A stretch of DNA of 47,904 nucleotides, taken from assembly GCA_023228865.1 (NCBI GenBank), contig JALOAH010000023.1:1-47904 (forward strand), read 5' to 3'. The notes beneath the pieces are model-generated. The model was given only the letters and a program-made list of their open reading frames with translations, made no database searches and was not told the origin of the DNA. Shown here piece after piece: positions 25,325 through 34,249 of this stretch (position 1 is the stretch's first letter; each line of letters starts with the position of its first letter). The translations under genes were made by a program, and so were the position numbers. This DNA comes from Porticoccaceae bacterium. GTDB lineage: Bacteria > Pseudomonadota > Gammaproteobacteria > Pseudomonadales > Porticoccaceae.

Positions 25325-26602
25325 GTGACTGAAATAATCAAGTCTATAGACGAAAACACGGAGGCAGGCCGTTTTCGCGTGCCGCGCCAGGCTTTCGTGA
25401 GCGACGCGGTTTTTGAGGCGGAGCGGGATGCCATTTTTAATCGCTGCTGGCTCTACCTGGGGCACGAATCGGAACTCGCGGACGGCCCCGGCAGCTTTGT
25501 CGCCCGAACCGTTGCCAACCGGGATCTGCTCTTTATTCGCGACCGCAATGACGTTGTTCGCGCGCTCTTTAACGTCTGCCCCCACCGCGGTGCAACGGTT
25601 TGCCGGGAGAAAAAAGGCAAAGCCAAAAGCTTTCAGTGCATGTATCACGGCTGGGTCTTCAAAGACACCGGCGAATTAATGCATCTGGCGGGAGAGTCTT
25701 CCTATGCCAAAGATTTTAATGCCGACGGCAGCGTCAATCTGCAGCCAGTGCCCAGGCTGGACAGTTACGCGGGCTTTTATTTTGTCTGCTTTAACGACGA
25801 GGTTGAGTCGCTGCCAGACTATCTGGCGGGCGCCAAGGAATATCTGGATCTGGTGGCCAACCACTCCCCTGCGGGCATGACCCTGGTGGGCGGCACCCAG
25901 GAGTACGCCATTCGCGCCAACTGGAAACTGTTGGTGGAAAACAGCTTTGACGGCTACCACGCCGAAGCCACCCACGCCACCTATCTCGACTACCTCATGA
26001 ACACCAACGGTGGCCTGACCAACGTCAAGCTTCAGGGCAATGCCTACGACCTCGGCAATGGCCACGCCGTTGTCGAATACACGGCACCCTGGGGGCGCCC
26101 CGTAGCCCAGTGGATTCCCATGTGGGGAGAGGAAGGCAAGATCGAAATGGATCGTGTCTATGCCGAACTTGTCGAGCGCCTCGGTCCTGAAAAAGCCGAA
26201 CAGGTTGCCCACAAAAACCGCAACATGGTGATTTTCCCCAACCTGGTGATCAACGATATCATGGCCATCACCATCCGCACCTTTTACCCGGTCAAACCCG
26301 ATTACATGATGGTCAATGGCTGGGCGCTGGCGGCAAGTGATGAAAACGAATGGCGCCGCAAGTTTCGCCTGTTCAACTTCCTCGAATTCCTCGGCCCGGG
26401 CGGTTTTGCAACCCCGGATGATGTTGAAGCCCTGGAAAAATGCCAAGCAGGCTACAAAGCCAACACATCTGTACCCTGGAATGACATCTCCAAAGGCATG
26501 CACAAAAAGCAGCCATCCTTTGATGACGAACATCAGATGAGGGCATTTTGGCGGGAGTGGAACAGACGTCTTGAGACGATTCGTCAGGAGGCCGGCAAAT
26601 GA
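25325..26602 (+). CDS. cmtAb: Rieske ring-hydroxylating dioxygenase large subunit (p-cumate 2,3-dioxygenase-like)
   Basis: This 425-residue terminal oxygenase alpha subunit has the Rieske centre CPHRG (Cys85, His87) and CMYHGW (Cys105, His108), and the mononuclear iron site DGYHAEATH (bridging Asp209; His212 and His217). It inserts both atoms of O2 into the ring of an aromatic acid. The start is GTG 25325 with GGAGG 8 nt upstream. It overlaps the small-subunit gene by ATGA. Aromatic-acid substrate and 2,3-position are inferred from the CmtB, CmtC, CmtD and CmtE-like neighbours. Confidence 0.9.
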   Translation: MTEIIKSIDENTEAGRFRVPRQAFVSDAVFEAERDAIFNRCWLYLGHESELADGPGSFVARTVANRDLLFIRDRNDVVRALFNVCPHRGATVCREKKGKAKSFQCMYHGWVFKDTGELMHLAGESSYAKDFNADGSVNLQPVPRLDSYAGFYFVCFNDEVESLPDYLAGAKEYLDLVANHSPAGMTLVGGTQEYAIRANWKLLVENSFDGYHAEATHATYLDYLMNTNGGLTNVKLQGNAYDLGNGHAVVEYTAPWGRPVAQWIPMWGEEGKIEMDRVYAELVERLGPEKAEQVAHKNRNMVIFPNLVINDIMAITIRTFYPVKPDYMMVNGWALAASDENEWRRKFRLFNFLEFLGPGGFATPDDVEALEKCQAGYKANTSVPWNDISKGMHKKQPSFDDEHQMRAFWREWNRRLETIRQEAGK

Positions 26603-27102
26603 ATAGCGCCACAAAAAACAAGTATGACGACTTTCTCGCGGTGCAGGATCTGATTTTTAAAGAGGCCGCGCTCATCGACAGCTGGCAGCTCGACGACTGG
26701 CTGGCGCTGTTCACAGAGGATGCCGGTTATTATGTGCCGCCCACCGATGTGGATGACAACGCCTCTCCAGACAAAACCCTGTTTTATATCGCCGACGATC
26801 GCGCGCGCATGGAAGAGCGGGTCATTCGCATCAAGAAAAAAACCGCGCACTCCGAATTTCCGCGGTCAAAAATTCGCCATCTGGTGAGCAATATTCGCAT
26901 CATCGGAGAAAGCGATGGCATTGTTAGCGTTGATGCCGCCTTTGTCGTCTATCGCACCAAAGATGGCGCCACCGATGCCTTCATGGGTCGCTACGCCTAT
27001 AAGCTGAAGCGCGATGGCGACAGTTTCAAGATTGCCAGCAAAAGCTGTCATCTCGATATGGACGGCCTGAGACCCCACGGCAGGATCAGCATCATCCTTT
27101 AA
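26599..27102 (+). CDS. cmtAc: Ring-hydroxylating dioxygenase small subunit
   Basis: This 167-residue NTF2-fold beta subunit begins with a segment typical of the family ([20 protein letters not shown] at about 19-38), continues with RAMRM-like [12 protein letters not shown], and ends in a strand with GRISIIL. It forms the alpha3beta3 oxygenase with the preceding gene, with which it shares an ATGA overlap and a GGAGG ribosome-binding site. It carries no metal site; its role is structural. Confidence 0.9.
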   Translation: MNSATKNKYDDFLAVQDLIFKEAALIDSWQLDDWLALFTEDAGYYVPPTDVDDNASPDKTLFYIADDRARMEERVIRIKKKTAHSEFPRSKIRHLVSNIRIIGESDGIVSVDAAFVVYRTKDGATDAFMGRYAYKLKRDGDSFKIASKSCHLDMDGLRPHGRISIIL

Positions 27103-27251
27103 AACTTGCCGTTGTCAACGCTGCAGAGGATGCCGGTTTTCGAGTCGGCTCCCTGCGGCGTTGTCGGCTTTGCCGGCCAAACAAATTTTCGCTGTTGACC
27201 ATTTCCACCCGGGTTGTTGACAATACGTGCTGACAAAATGAGTTATCCCTT

Positions 27252-28034
27252 ATGAATCAAGAACAGATACTAAGCGCCAGCGATGAGCTGTATCAGGCTT
27301 TGCGTAACAAAACCACAGTAACGCCGCTGAGAGAAAGATATCCCACCATCAGCATCGACTCTGCCTATCAGATTTCCCTTCACTTGCTGGCGAAACGCAT
27401 TGCCGACGGTGAAAAAGTCATCGGCAAAAAGATCGGCGTCACCAGCAAAGCCGTGCAGGACATGCTCAATGTTTATCAACCGGATTTCGGCTTTTTAACC
27501 GACAAAATGATCTTCAGCGACCAGATTCCCATCAGCAAGGAGCTGATCCAGCCCCGCGCAGAAGGCGAAATCGCCTTTCTCCTGAAAAAGCCTCTCGCGG
27601 GTCCCGGCGTCACTGAGGCGGATGTGCTGGTGGCAACGGAAGCGGTGATGCCCTGCTTTGAAATCGTCGATTCGCGCATTGCCGACTGGAAAATCACCAT
27701 TGAAGACACCATCGCCGACAATGCCTCCTGCGGCCTCTTTGCCATTAACGACAAGGCGGCAAAGGATCCAAAAACCCTGGATTTAATCAACTGCGAAATG
27801 GTAGTCAATAAAAACGGCCAGTTTTTGAGCAAGGGCACTGGTGCTGCCGCACTCGGCAATCCGCTAACCTGTGTGGCCTGGCTGGCCAATGTGATGGGGC
27901 AGTACGGTGTCAGTCTCAACGCCGGCGATATTATTCTCTCCGGTTCCCTGGTTCCCCTGGAGCCGGTCAAGGCGGGAGACAGCATGTCGCTGACGATCTC
28001 CTCCCTGGGTGACCTTGCCATAGAGTTTGTTTAA
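27252..28034 (+). CDS. cmtF: 2-oxopent-4-enoate (2-hydroxypentadienoate) hydratase
   Basis: The 260-residue member of the MhpD/DmpE/fumarylacetoacetate-hydrolase-like family shows GKKIGVTSKAVQ (about 57-68), PRAEGEIAFLL (about 100-110) with the metal-binding Glu residues, and EIVDSRIADWKI (about 137-148). It adds water to 2-hydroxypenta-2,4-dienoate to form 4-hydroxy-2-oxovalerate. A 149-bp gap before it, containing short GC-rich inverted repeats, separates it from the oxygenase genes. The ribosome-binding site is weak. Its stop codon lies within a 17-bp tandem duplication. Confidence 0.9.
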   Translation: MNQEQILSASDELYQALRNKTTVTPLRERYPTISIDSAYQISLHLLAKRIADGEKVIGKKIGVTSKAVQDMLNVYQPDFGFLTDKMIFSDQIPISKELIQPRAEGEIAFLLKKPLAGPGVTEADVLVATEAVMPCFEIVDSRIADWKITIEDTIADNASCGLFAINDKAAKDPKTLDLINCEMVVNKNGQFLSKGTGAAALGNPLTCVAWLANVMGQYGVSLNAGDIILSGSLVPLEPVKAGDSMSLTISSLGDLAIEFV

Positions 28035-28059
28035 CCCCTATTTTTGTTTAACCCCTATT
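28026..28059. repeat. Exact 17-bp tandem duplication over the hydratase stop
   Basis: TTTGTTTAACCCCTATT occurs twice back to back (28026-28042 and 28043-28059). The first copy contains the stop codon of the hydratase gene; the second is intergenic, ahead of the ribosome-binding site of the next gene. It looks like a slippage event. Confidence 0.95.
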
Positions 28060-28074
28060 CGAGGCGGTGATTAG

Positions 28075-28980
28075 ATGATGAGCACAGCAAAAATCAAGGC
28101 GGCCATTATTGGTCCCGGCAATATTGGCACCGATCTGCTGATGAAAGCCATGCGCTCCGATGTCATAGAACCGGTGTGGATGGTCGGCGTAGAACCAGAC
28201 TCCCCGGGACTGGCAAGAGCCAGGGACATGGGCATTAAAACCACCTCGGAAGGTGTGGCAGGGCTTATTCCCCACATGAAAGCCGATGGCATCAAAATCT
28301 GCTTTGACGCCACCTCCGCCTACGTGCATGCAGAAAACTCCCGCCAGGTCGTTGAACAGGGCGCCATGATGATCGACCTGACCCCGGCCGCCATCGGCCC
28401 CTACTGTATTCCTCCGGTCAATCTGGATGCGGCGCTCGCCTCTGGTGGCAGCAACGTCAACATGGTCACCTGCGGTGGCCAGGCCACCATTCCCATGGTG
28501 GCGGCGGTGTCCCGGGTGCAAGCGGTGGCATACGGTGAAATTGTCGCCACAGTGGCGTCAAAATCCATCGGCCCCGGCACCCGCAAAAACATCGACGAAT
28601 TTACCCGCACCACGGCGCGCGCTGTTGAGCAGGTTGGCGGCGCCAAACGCGGCAAGGCCATTATTCTCATCAACCCCGCGGAACCGCCGCTGATTATGCG
28701 CGATACCATTCACTGTCTTACTGTGGATGCCCCCGACCAGGAAAAAATCACCGCCTCCGTGCACGCCATGGTGGCAGAAGTGCAGCGCTATGTGCCCGGT
28801 TACCGCCTCAAGAACGGTCCGATTTTCGACGGCAACCGCGTCTCCATTTTTATGGAAGTGGAGGGTCTGGGTGACTTTCTGCCCAAATATGCCGGCAACC
28901 TCGACATCATGACCGCCGCAGCGCTGCGCACAGCAGAAATGCTCGCGGACAAAATGCTGGCGGCGGCGAAATCCGCATAA
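28075..28980 (+). CDS. cmtH: Acylating acetaldehyde dehydrogenase
   Basis: The 301-residue MhpF/DmpF-type enzyme has NAD-binding [10 protein letters not shown] (about 13-22) and the catalytic Cys in [12 protein letters not shown] (about 127-138). It converts acetaldehyde, CoA and NAD to acetyl-CoA and NADH. It forms a channelling complex with the aldolase encoded directly downstream. The gene starts with ATGATG (28075 and 28078), with GAGGCGG about 8 nt before. The length is normal for the family. Confidence 0.95.
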   Translation: MMSTAKIKAAIIGPGNIGTDLLMKAMRSDVIEPVWMVGVEPDSPGLARARDMGIKTTSEGVAGLIPHMKADGIKICFDATSAYVHAENSRQVVEQGAMMIDLTPAAIGPYCIPPVNLDAALASGGSNVNMVTCGGQATIPMVAAVSRVQAVAYGEIVATVASKSIGPGTRKNIDEFTRTTARAVEQVGGAKRGKAIILINPAEPPLIMRDTIHCLTVDAPDQEKITASVHAMVAEVQRYVPGYRLKNGPIFDGNRVSIFMEVEGLGDFLPKYAGNLDIMTAAALRTAEMLADKMLAAAKSA

Positions 28981-29014
28981 AAAATTTAAGGTGCAACCCA
29001 TTGAGGCAACCACA

Positions 29015-30034
29015 GTGAACATTGCAAACAAAAACGTCATCATCCACGACATGAGTCTCCGCGATGGCATGCACTCCATGCGCCATCAAATTTCCCTGGC
29101 GCAAATGAAAACCGTGGCCGCAGGCCTCGACGCCGCCGGTGTTCCCCTAATTGAAGTCACCCACGGCGACGGCCTCGGCGGCAACTCGGTGAACTACGGC
29201 TTTTCCGCCCATTCCGACGAAGACTATCTCCGCGCCGTGGTCGGCGTGGTCAAACAGGCAAAAATTTCCGCCCTGCTGCTGCCTGGCATCGGCACGGTTG
29301 ACGATCTCAACATGGCGCACGACTGCGGCATAGGCACCATTCGCGTCGCCACCCACTGCACCGAAGCCGATGTCTCTGAACAGCACATTGCCGCTGGTCG
29401 CAAACTGGGGCTGGATACTGTCGGCTTTTTGATGATGGCGCACATGATCAGCACTGAAGAGTTGCTGGTGCAGGCAAAACTCATGGAATCCTACGGCGCC
29501 CAGTGTATCTACTGCACCGACTCCGCAGGTTATATGCTGCCGGATCAGGTCACAGAGCGCATCAGCGCACTACGGGATCAGTTGCAGCCGGAAACCCAGG
29601 TCGGCTTTCACGGCCACAACAACCTCAGCCTCGGCGTGATGAACTCCCTGGCAGCGGTTGCGGCGGGCGCCGACCGTATCGATGGCTCGGTGGCGGGCAT
29701 GGGCGCCGGTGCTGGCAATACGCCACTGGAAGTCTTCGTTGCAGTGCTGGAGCGAATGGGTGCCAAAACAGGCGTTGATCTCTTCAAAATCATGGATGTC
29801 GCCGAAGACCTGGTGGTGCCCATGCTGGAAGAACCTATTCGCATCGACCGGGACGCTCTCACCCTGGGTTATGCCGGGGTTTACAGCTCTTTCCTGCTGT
29901 TTGCCAAACGCGCCGAAAAGCGCTACGGGGTTTCTGCCCGCAGCATTCTGGTGGAGCTGGGCAAGCGCCGCACGGTCGGCGGCCAGGAAGATATGATTGA
30001 AGATCTGGCGCTGTCCATGGCGGCCAGTAAGTAA
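29015..30034 (+). CDS. cmtG: 4-hydroxy-2-oxovalerate aldolase
   Basis: The 339-residue DmpG/MhpE-type pyruvate aldolase has the HMGL-like barrel start [15 protein letters not shown] with the general base region (about 9-23), the metal site [11 protein letters not shown] (about 200-210) and [10 protein letters not shown] (about 230-239). It splits 4-hydroxy-2-oxovalerate into pyruvate and acetaldehyde. GTG 29015 is chosen because GAGG sits 8 nt before it and the resulting N-terminus matches the family. An upstream GTG at 28991 has AAGG directly against it. It is the last gene of the plus-strand cmt-like operon. Confidence 0.94.
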   Translation: MNIANKNVIIHDMSLRDGMHSMRHQISLAQMKTVAAGLDAAGVPLIEVTHGDGLGGNSVNYGFSAHSDEDYLRAVVGVVKQAKISALLLPGIGTVDDLNMAHDCGIGTIRVATHCTEADVSEQHIAAGRKLGLDTVGFLMMAHMISTEELLVQAKLMESYGAQCIYCTDSAGYMLPDQVTERISALRDQLQPETQVGFHGHNNLSLGVMNSLAAVAAGADRIDGSVAGMGAGAGNTPLEVFVAVLERMGAKTGVDLFKIMDVAEDLVVPMLEEPIRIDRDALTLGYAGVYSSFLLFAKRAEKRYGVSARSILVELGKRRTVGGQEDMIEDLALSMAASK

Positions 30035-30047
30035 CAGGTTCGGCTTT

Positions 30048-30084
30048 ATCATCAAGCAAGTTGCAGCATGACTTGCTTGATGAT
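30048..30084 (+). terminator. Inverted repeat after the aldolase gene
   Basis: A 13-bp perfect stem (30048-30060 with 30072-30084) closes an 11-base loop 14 nt after the aldolase stop. No T-run follows, so it may end transcription only weakly or protect the 3' end of the mRNA. Confidence 0.5.
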
Positions 30085-30336
30085 CGCCAATACAGCTCTT
30101 CAATGGCTGATAACACCAGCAGTTATCGGTAAATAAATCTTGCTCTTACTCGAAAGCCTGGCTTCTCAGGCATCACAGAATGCTGAGCGACTAAACTCGC
30201 CATCTTTATCCCCAGATCAATAGCTATCACCGTAAATCTCAGCTGATTCTCATATTTCCTTAACCGACACTCAGTCAGTATTTTTGTCAGAATCTAACCA
30301 GCTTAGGCTTACAAAATTGATCACCATTTTCATTTG

Positions 30337-30615
30337 CTAAGCACATAGTTTCCGCATCAGTTGATAAGCGGAACGACCTTCAGCGCGCTCCAAATAAGAC
30401 AAAATATGGGGATATCTCTTGATGGGGGCGCCAAGTTCCATAGCAGGGAATGAAGTTCCGTTAGCTAAATGTAAATCGTAGGCAACCATAATATCTGCGG
30501 CTGTAAAAGATTGTCCCGCCACGTAAGGAGTTGCACTTAACACTATTTTCCAAATAGGAAAGGGTCGTTTTATATTCCCCCTCAATAAACTCCTCAAGCG
30601 CAGGGGACTCAACAC
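30337..30615 (-). pseudogene. Glutathione S-transferase remnant
   Basis: The last 60 residues read as the C-terminal domain of a GST: ATPYVAGQSFTAADIMVAYD and later RYPHILSYLERAEGRSAYQ. The part before it is GST-like only in another frame (EFIEGEYKTTLSYLENSV, about 30550-30600), so there is a frameshift near 30540. The N-terminal thioredoxin domain is missing; homology ends beside the IS3 remnant. It is a decayed copy unlike the intact GST genes further right. Confidence 0.75.
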
Positions 30616-30634
30616 AAGTCATCTTTGAAATTAT

Positions 30635-31068
30635 TTCAAAGGTCGATGATACCGTGTGCTGAACGTCAAAGATGACTACTCAAAGGAACTGGTTGGCCAA
30701 CTGACGGCATTCTCTATTAGTGGACAGCAAGTCGCTAGATTTCTCGATCAATTGATTGAACTGTGTCGTGCGCCGGATCAGATTGCTTGTGGCAATGGCA
30801 CGGAATTTACGAGTAAGGCGATGTTTTCTGGCAAAAGGAATCGGGCGTAAAGCTGGCATTTATCCAGCCGCGCAAACCGACCCAGAACGCGCTTGTGGAA
30901 AGTCTGAATGGCCGGTTTCGAGAGGAATGCCTGAGCCAGCACTGGTTTCGCTCAATCAAGGAGGCAGGATCTCTCATCGATTCCTGGCGCCATTTTCATA
31001 ACAACGAGCGGCCACACAGTACGCTCAAATACATGACACCTGCCGTCATCGCAAAAAGAGCAGCATAA
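30635..31068 (+). pseudogene. IS3-family transposase (OrfB integrase core), broken
   Basis: The rve-type core is readable from YRVLNVKDDYSKE to HNNERPHSTLKYMTPAV, but it has an internal TGA at 30647-30649 and a one-base loss near 30822-30828. After that the frame shifts to WQKESGVKLAFIQPRKP and NALVESLNGRFREECL. The second catalytic Asp of the DDE triad also reads ACGNGTEF, Gly where the family has Asp. It cannot encode an active transposase. Confidence 0.88.
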
Positions 31069-31115
31069 TAGGACAATCTTGTCGGCGAATTGGCACTAAT
31101 TCGGGGGTAGGGTCA
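30635..31115 (+). mobile_element. IS3-family insertion-sequence remnant
   Basis: The 3' half of an IS3-family element is present, with its likely right terminal repeat ending GGGGGTAGGGTCA at about 31103-31115. The left end and the first transposase frame are absent. The element abuts the truncated GST remnant, suggesting that insertion and deletion shaped this junction. Confidence 0.8.
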
Positions 31116-31324
31116 ACATCCGCACGATTACGATTACTTGTCATAAACTATGCCGTATTAAATCTTGGCGGAGTTCAGCCTAAGCCCCCCCCAAAATAGA
31201 TTGTTCGACAGCCGAAATGGCCTCTGCTCCATCATCTCCTGTTATGCCCTGCCATAAGGAATCATTAATTTACCCAAAATAAAATGTCCTGTACTTTGCT
31301 CTGAAATGCACTTGAGGCAAATTA

Positions 31325-32011
31325 ATGATAAAAGTCTTTTACGGCGAAACTCCCAATGTCTACAAAGTTACCATTGCCATTGAAGAAATGGGGCTTGAAA
31401 GCGAGCGGGTGCCAGTCAATATTTTTGAGGGTGAGCAGTTCTCCCCGGCCTTTCTCGCCATTAGCCCCAACAACCGCATTCCGGCGATTGTTGATACTGC
31501 CCCCACAGGGGGCGGCGAACCGATCAGTGTTGCCGAATCCGGCGCCATTTTGATTTATCTGGCGGAGAAGGTTGGGCGCTTTCTGCCGTCCACCCCCAAA
31601 GAGAGAGCCCTTACTTTGCAGTGGGTGATGTGGCAAATGTCTGCCCAGGGTCCAACTCTCGGGCAGTTCGGGCATTTCCGCAATTATGCCCCGGAAAAAC
31701 TGCCCTATGCCATTGAGCGTTTCGGTAAGGAGTCGCACCGCCTTTATGGCCTTCTCGATCGTCAGTTGTCCGACCGGGAATACCTTGCCGGCGATTACAG
31801 TATTGCCGATATGATCTGCTGGCCGTGGCTTCTTTTTCGCGAGCACCACGGCCTTGATCTGGCCGAATTCCCCAACCTTGGACGCTGGTTTCACAGCATC
31901 GACGCGCGCCCTGCGGTACGGGAAGCACTTCGCGAATCCGTTATCCCTAAGCCGAGAACCAGTTTCAGTGACGAGGAGCGCCAGCTCCTATTTAATCAGC
32001 GAGGAGTTTGA
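31325..32011 (+). CDS. Glutathione S-transferase (YfcG/YghU-like)
   Basis: The 228-residue GST has the thioredoxin-like domain with NVYKVTIAIEEMG (11-23), SPNNRIPAIVD (about 47-57) and ESGAILIYLAEK (about 74-85), then an all-helical domain with QWVMWQMSAQGPTLGQFGHF, characteristic of the Nu-class YfcG/YghU group, which reduces disulfides or peroxides. GAGG lies 8 nt before the ATG. It overlaps the ribosome-binding region of the next GST-like gene (3-nt spacing), so the two are cotranscribed. A role in handling electrophilic intermediates of aromatic breakdown is plausible but inferred. Confidence 0.88.
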   Translation: MIKVFYGETPNVYKVTIAIEEMGLESERVPVNIFEGEQFSPAFLAISPNNRIPAIVDTAPTGGGEPISVAESGAILIYLAEKVGRFLPSTPKERALTLQWVMWQMSAQGPTLGQFGHFRNYAPEKLPYAIERFGKESHRLYGLLDRQLSDREYLAGDYSIADMICWPWLLFREHHGLDLAEFPNLGRWFHSIDARPAVREALRESVIPKPRTSFSDEERQLLFNQRGV

Positions 32012-32013
32012 AC

Positions 32014-32808
32014 ATGGTCAATTATATTTCTGTGGCTGAAGCTGTTGATATGCCAGGTTTGCGTGTCGTATTTTCCCCCGGTTTTCCTGGCCCCTGGAGT
32101 GTTGCGGCGAGGATCATTCTCGAACTAAAAAACATTGATTTTACTCCCGTTGCTCAGTCGATTGGCGGTGCGGATAAAATTCTGCGCAATTGGACTGGGC
32201 AGGAATCCGCACCGGCTGCGGTTTTGGATAACGAGAGAGCCCGCTGCCGCTGGGACGAGATTCTCCTGCTGGCGGAACGGCTTGCCCCCAACCCCAGTCT
32301 TATCCCTGCTGATGAAAGCCAGCGCAGCGACATGTTTGGCCTGGCCAATGCCATCTGCGGTGAGGACGGCTTTGGCTGGAATTTCAGGCTCTACAAAATG
32401 GCGGCCTGGGAAGATTCCCTGGCAGGGCGCTCTTCGGAACCTGTGTTTCTCACTGCCGAGCAAGTCGCCATCATGCAATTTCGTTATGGCGACCCCTCCA
32501 GCAGCGCCGAGAAAGCCAAAGCGCGCATGGCTGCCATTTTGGGTCTGCTGTCGCAGCGTCTGCACGCCAACAAGAAAAAAGGCAGCCTCTTTCTCGTCGG
32601 CGACAAGCTAACGGCGGCGGACATTTACTGGACAACCTTCTCGACCCTGGTAGCTCCTATTCGCGACGAATTTTGCCCCATGCCTGAAGCCTATCGAGAA
32701 ATGGGCGAGGCCATGGGCGCTGACCTTGGCGACGCGGTGGATCCCATCCTGATCGAACATCGCGAGCATGTGCTCAGTAACCACTGCCCCCTGCCGTTAA
32801 AATTTTGA
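32014..32808 (+). CDS. GST-family-like protein
   Basis: The ATG at 32014 with AGGAG 9 nt upstream gives 264 residues. The N-terminus (GLRVVFSPGFPGPWSVAARI) resembles a GST thioredoxin fold with a proline-rich first loop, and LFLVGDKLTAADIYWTTF near residue 195-212 is the GST C-terminal N-capping motif. The domain is longer and more divergent than usual, so a non-catalytic or specialised role is possible. It follows the YfcG-like gene directly and probably shares its transcript. Confidence 0.75.
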   Translation: MVNYISVAEAVDMPGLRVVFSPGFPGPWSVAARIILELKNIDFTPVAQSIGGADKILRNWTGQESAPAAVLDNERARCRWDEILLLAERLAPNPSLIPADESQRSDMFGLANAICGEDGFGWNFRLYKMAAWEDSLAGRSSEPVFLTAEQVAIMQFRYGDPSSSAEKAKARMAAILGLLSQRLHANKKKGSLFLVGDKLTAADIYWTTFSTLVAPIRDEFCPMPEAYREMGEAMGADLGDAVDPILIEHREHVLSNHCPLPLKF

Positions 32809-32832
32809 CCCTTGGCGCTTAACAAATCTAAC

Positions 32833-32878
32833 TGCCTGGCCAATATTTTTCGAAGGTTAGCCAACCTTCGTCCAGGCA
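32833..32878 (+). promoter_or_regulatory. Two-part stem-loop before the OYE gene
   Basis: The inner stem is CGAAGGTT (32851-32858) with AACCTTCG (32863-32870). The outer arms TGCCTGG (32833-32839) and CCAGGCA (32872-32878) also pair, giving a bulged hairpin that ends 7 nt before the ATG at 32886. It could terminate the GST transcript or modulate translation of the next gene. No T-run follows. Confidence 0.5.
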
Positions 32879-32885
32879 CTTTGTT

Positions 32886-33998
32886 ATGATGGCCAACCCA
32901 TTAACAACCAATAGCAAGCAGATGTCAGAACACAGCGTTGATTTTTTCCGTGGCAAAACAATGAAAAATTCCATTGGGCTTGCGCCACTCACCAATCTGC
33001 AAAGCCATGCTGACGGCTCTCTCTCCGATGAAGAGTTTCACTGGCTCACCATGAGAGCCAAAGGCGGCTTCGGTTTAACCATGACGGCAGCCTGCCATGT
33101 GCAGGCCTGTGGCCAGGGTTTTGCCGGGCAGCTCGGCATCTACTCAGGCCACCATATTCCCGGACTCAGCCGCCTTGCCAAAGCTATCAGGGCAGAAGGC
33201 AGTCTCGCCATTGTCCAGCTCCACCACGCGGGCATAAGGTCGCCTTCCGATGTTATTGGCCAAGCACCTGTAGGGCCTTCAAAAGACGAGGAACGCGGCG
33301 CCCGAGAACTGTCCCTGGCGGAGGTTGCCCAGTTGCGGGAAGACTTCATCATCGCCGCGCAGCGGGCACAAAAAGCGGGCTTTGACGGCGTCGAATTGCA
33401 CGGCGCCCACAATTACATTATTTGCCAGTTCCTGAGCGGTGAATACAATCGCCGCACCGACGCCTATGGCGGCTCCCTTGAAAACCGCATGCGACTGTTG
33501 CTTGAGATCATTGCCGGTATTCGCCAGCGTTGTGGCGAACACTTTCTTATTGGTGCGCGCCTGTCTCCGGAAAAGTTTGGCATTGCCATTGCCGAAGCGA
33601 TTACAACAGTGCAGCGGTTGTTTGACGAAGAAATCATCGACTTTCTCGACCTGTCACTGCGGGATGCTTTTAAGGAACCGGATGAAGAAAAATACCAGGG
33701 GCGCTTGCTGATGTCCTGGTTTACGGAACTCAATCGCGGCCGCGTCAAGCTCGGGGCAGCGGGCAGTATCAGGTCCGCAAAAGATGTGGCTTTCTGCCTG
33801 CAGAACGGCCTGGATTTTGTCCTCATTGGCAAAGCTGGCATTCTTCACCACGACTTTCCCAAGCTGATAAAAAACAAGGCAGACTTTTCTGCAACGCCGC
33901 TGCCTGTAAGTCGGGACTATTTGCACAAAGAAGGTCTGAGCGAGGCTTTCATTAACTATCTGGCCAACAGCTGGCAGGGATTTGTTGCCGCCGAATAG
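32886..33998 (+). CDS. NADH:flavin oxidoreductase, old yellow enzyme family
   Basis: The 370-residue FMN-binding TIM barrel has APLTNLQSHADGSLSDEE (about 33-50), QLHHAG (about 110-115), ELHGAHNYIICQFLSGEYNRR (given in parts: ELHGAHNYII and QFLSGEYN, about 170-190), YGGSLENRMRLL and the phosphate-binding GSIRSAKD near 297. The usual active-site HGAH is present. Such enzymes reduce activated C=C bonds of enones. With the downstream BVMO and alcohol dehydrogenase it could act on cyclic enones. ATG codons lie at 32886 and 32889 without a clear ribosome-binding site. Confidence 0.87.
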   Translation: MMANPLTTNSKQMSEHSVDFFRGKTMKNSIGLAPLTNLQSHADGSLSDEEFHWLTMRAKGGFGLTMTAACHVQACGQGFAGQLGIYSGHHIPGLSRLAKAIRAEGSLAIVQLHHAGIRSPSDVIGQAPVGPSKDEERGARELSLAEVAQLREDFIIAAQRAQKAGFDGVELHGAHNYIICQFLSGEYNRRTDAYGGSLENRMRLLLEIIAGIRQRCGEHFLIGARLSPEKFGIAIAEAITTVQRLFDEEIIDFLDLSLRDAFKEPDEEKYQGRLLMSWFTELNRGRVKLGAAGSIRSAKDVAFCLQNGLDFVLIGKAGILHHDFPKLIKNKADFSATPLPVSRDYLHKEGLSEAFINYLANSWQGFVAAE

Positions 33999-34081
33999 AC
34001 GGTGGTCGCTGCCGTTCCCCGAAGATTCTGCATATTGATGTTGGCGAATATTTAGGCTGCCAGTGGTAATCTGGATCAGGT

Positions 34082-34112
34082 ATCGTCAGAGGGGGGGGCT
34101 GGCTCTGACGAT
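34082..34112 (+). terminator. Hairpin downstream of the OYE gene
   Basis: ATCGTCAGAG (34082-34091) pairs with CTCTGACGAT (34103-34112) around a G-rich loop. It lies 84 nt after the OYE stop. No T-run follows, so intrinsic termination is uncertain. Confidence 0.4.
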
Positions 34113-34249
34113 GCCTGGAGATCAATCGGGCGATACAGCATCAAATTCAAAACAGCACCGACAGACTTTTAAGCGGATTTTTTGCGGGAGTTCCGTCCCG
34201 GCATGGCAGGTTTTATTAAGCGCCCTCTTGAGCCCAGCTCAGAGGGGGT

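Noticed and set aside
27103..27251. Promoter or small RNA between the oxygenase and hydratase genes
   Set aside because: Short GC-rich inverted repeats are present, but no convincing -35/-10 pair or terminator with a T-run was found.
30135..30250. Possible transposase start (IAIDLGIKMASLVAQ) on the minus strand
   Set aside because: Only about 35 residues are open and the resemblance to IS110-type starts is too weak to call.
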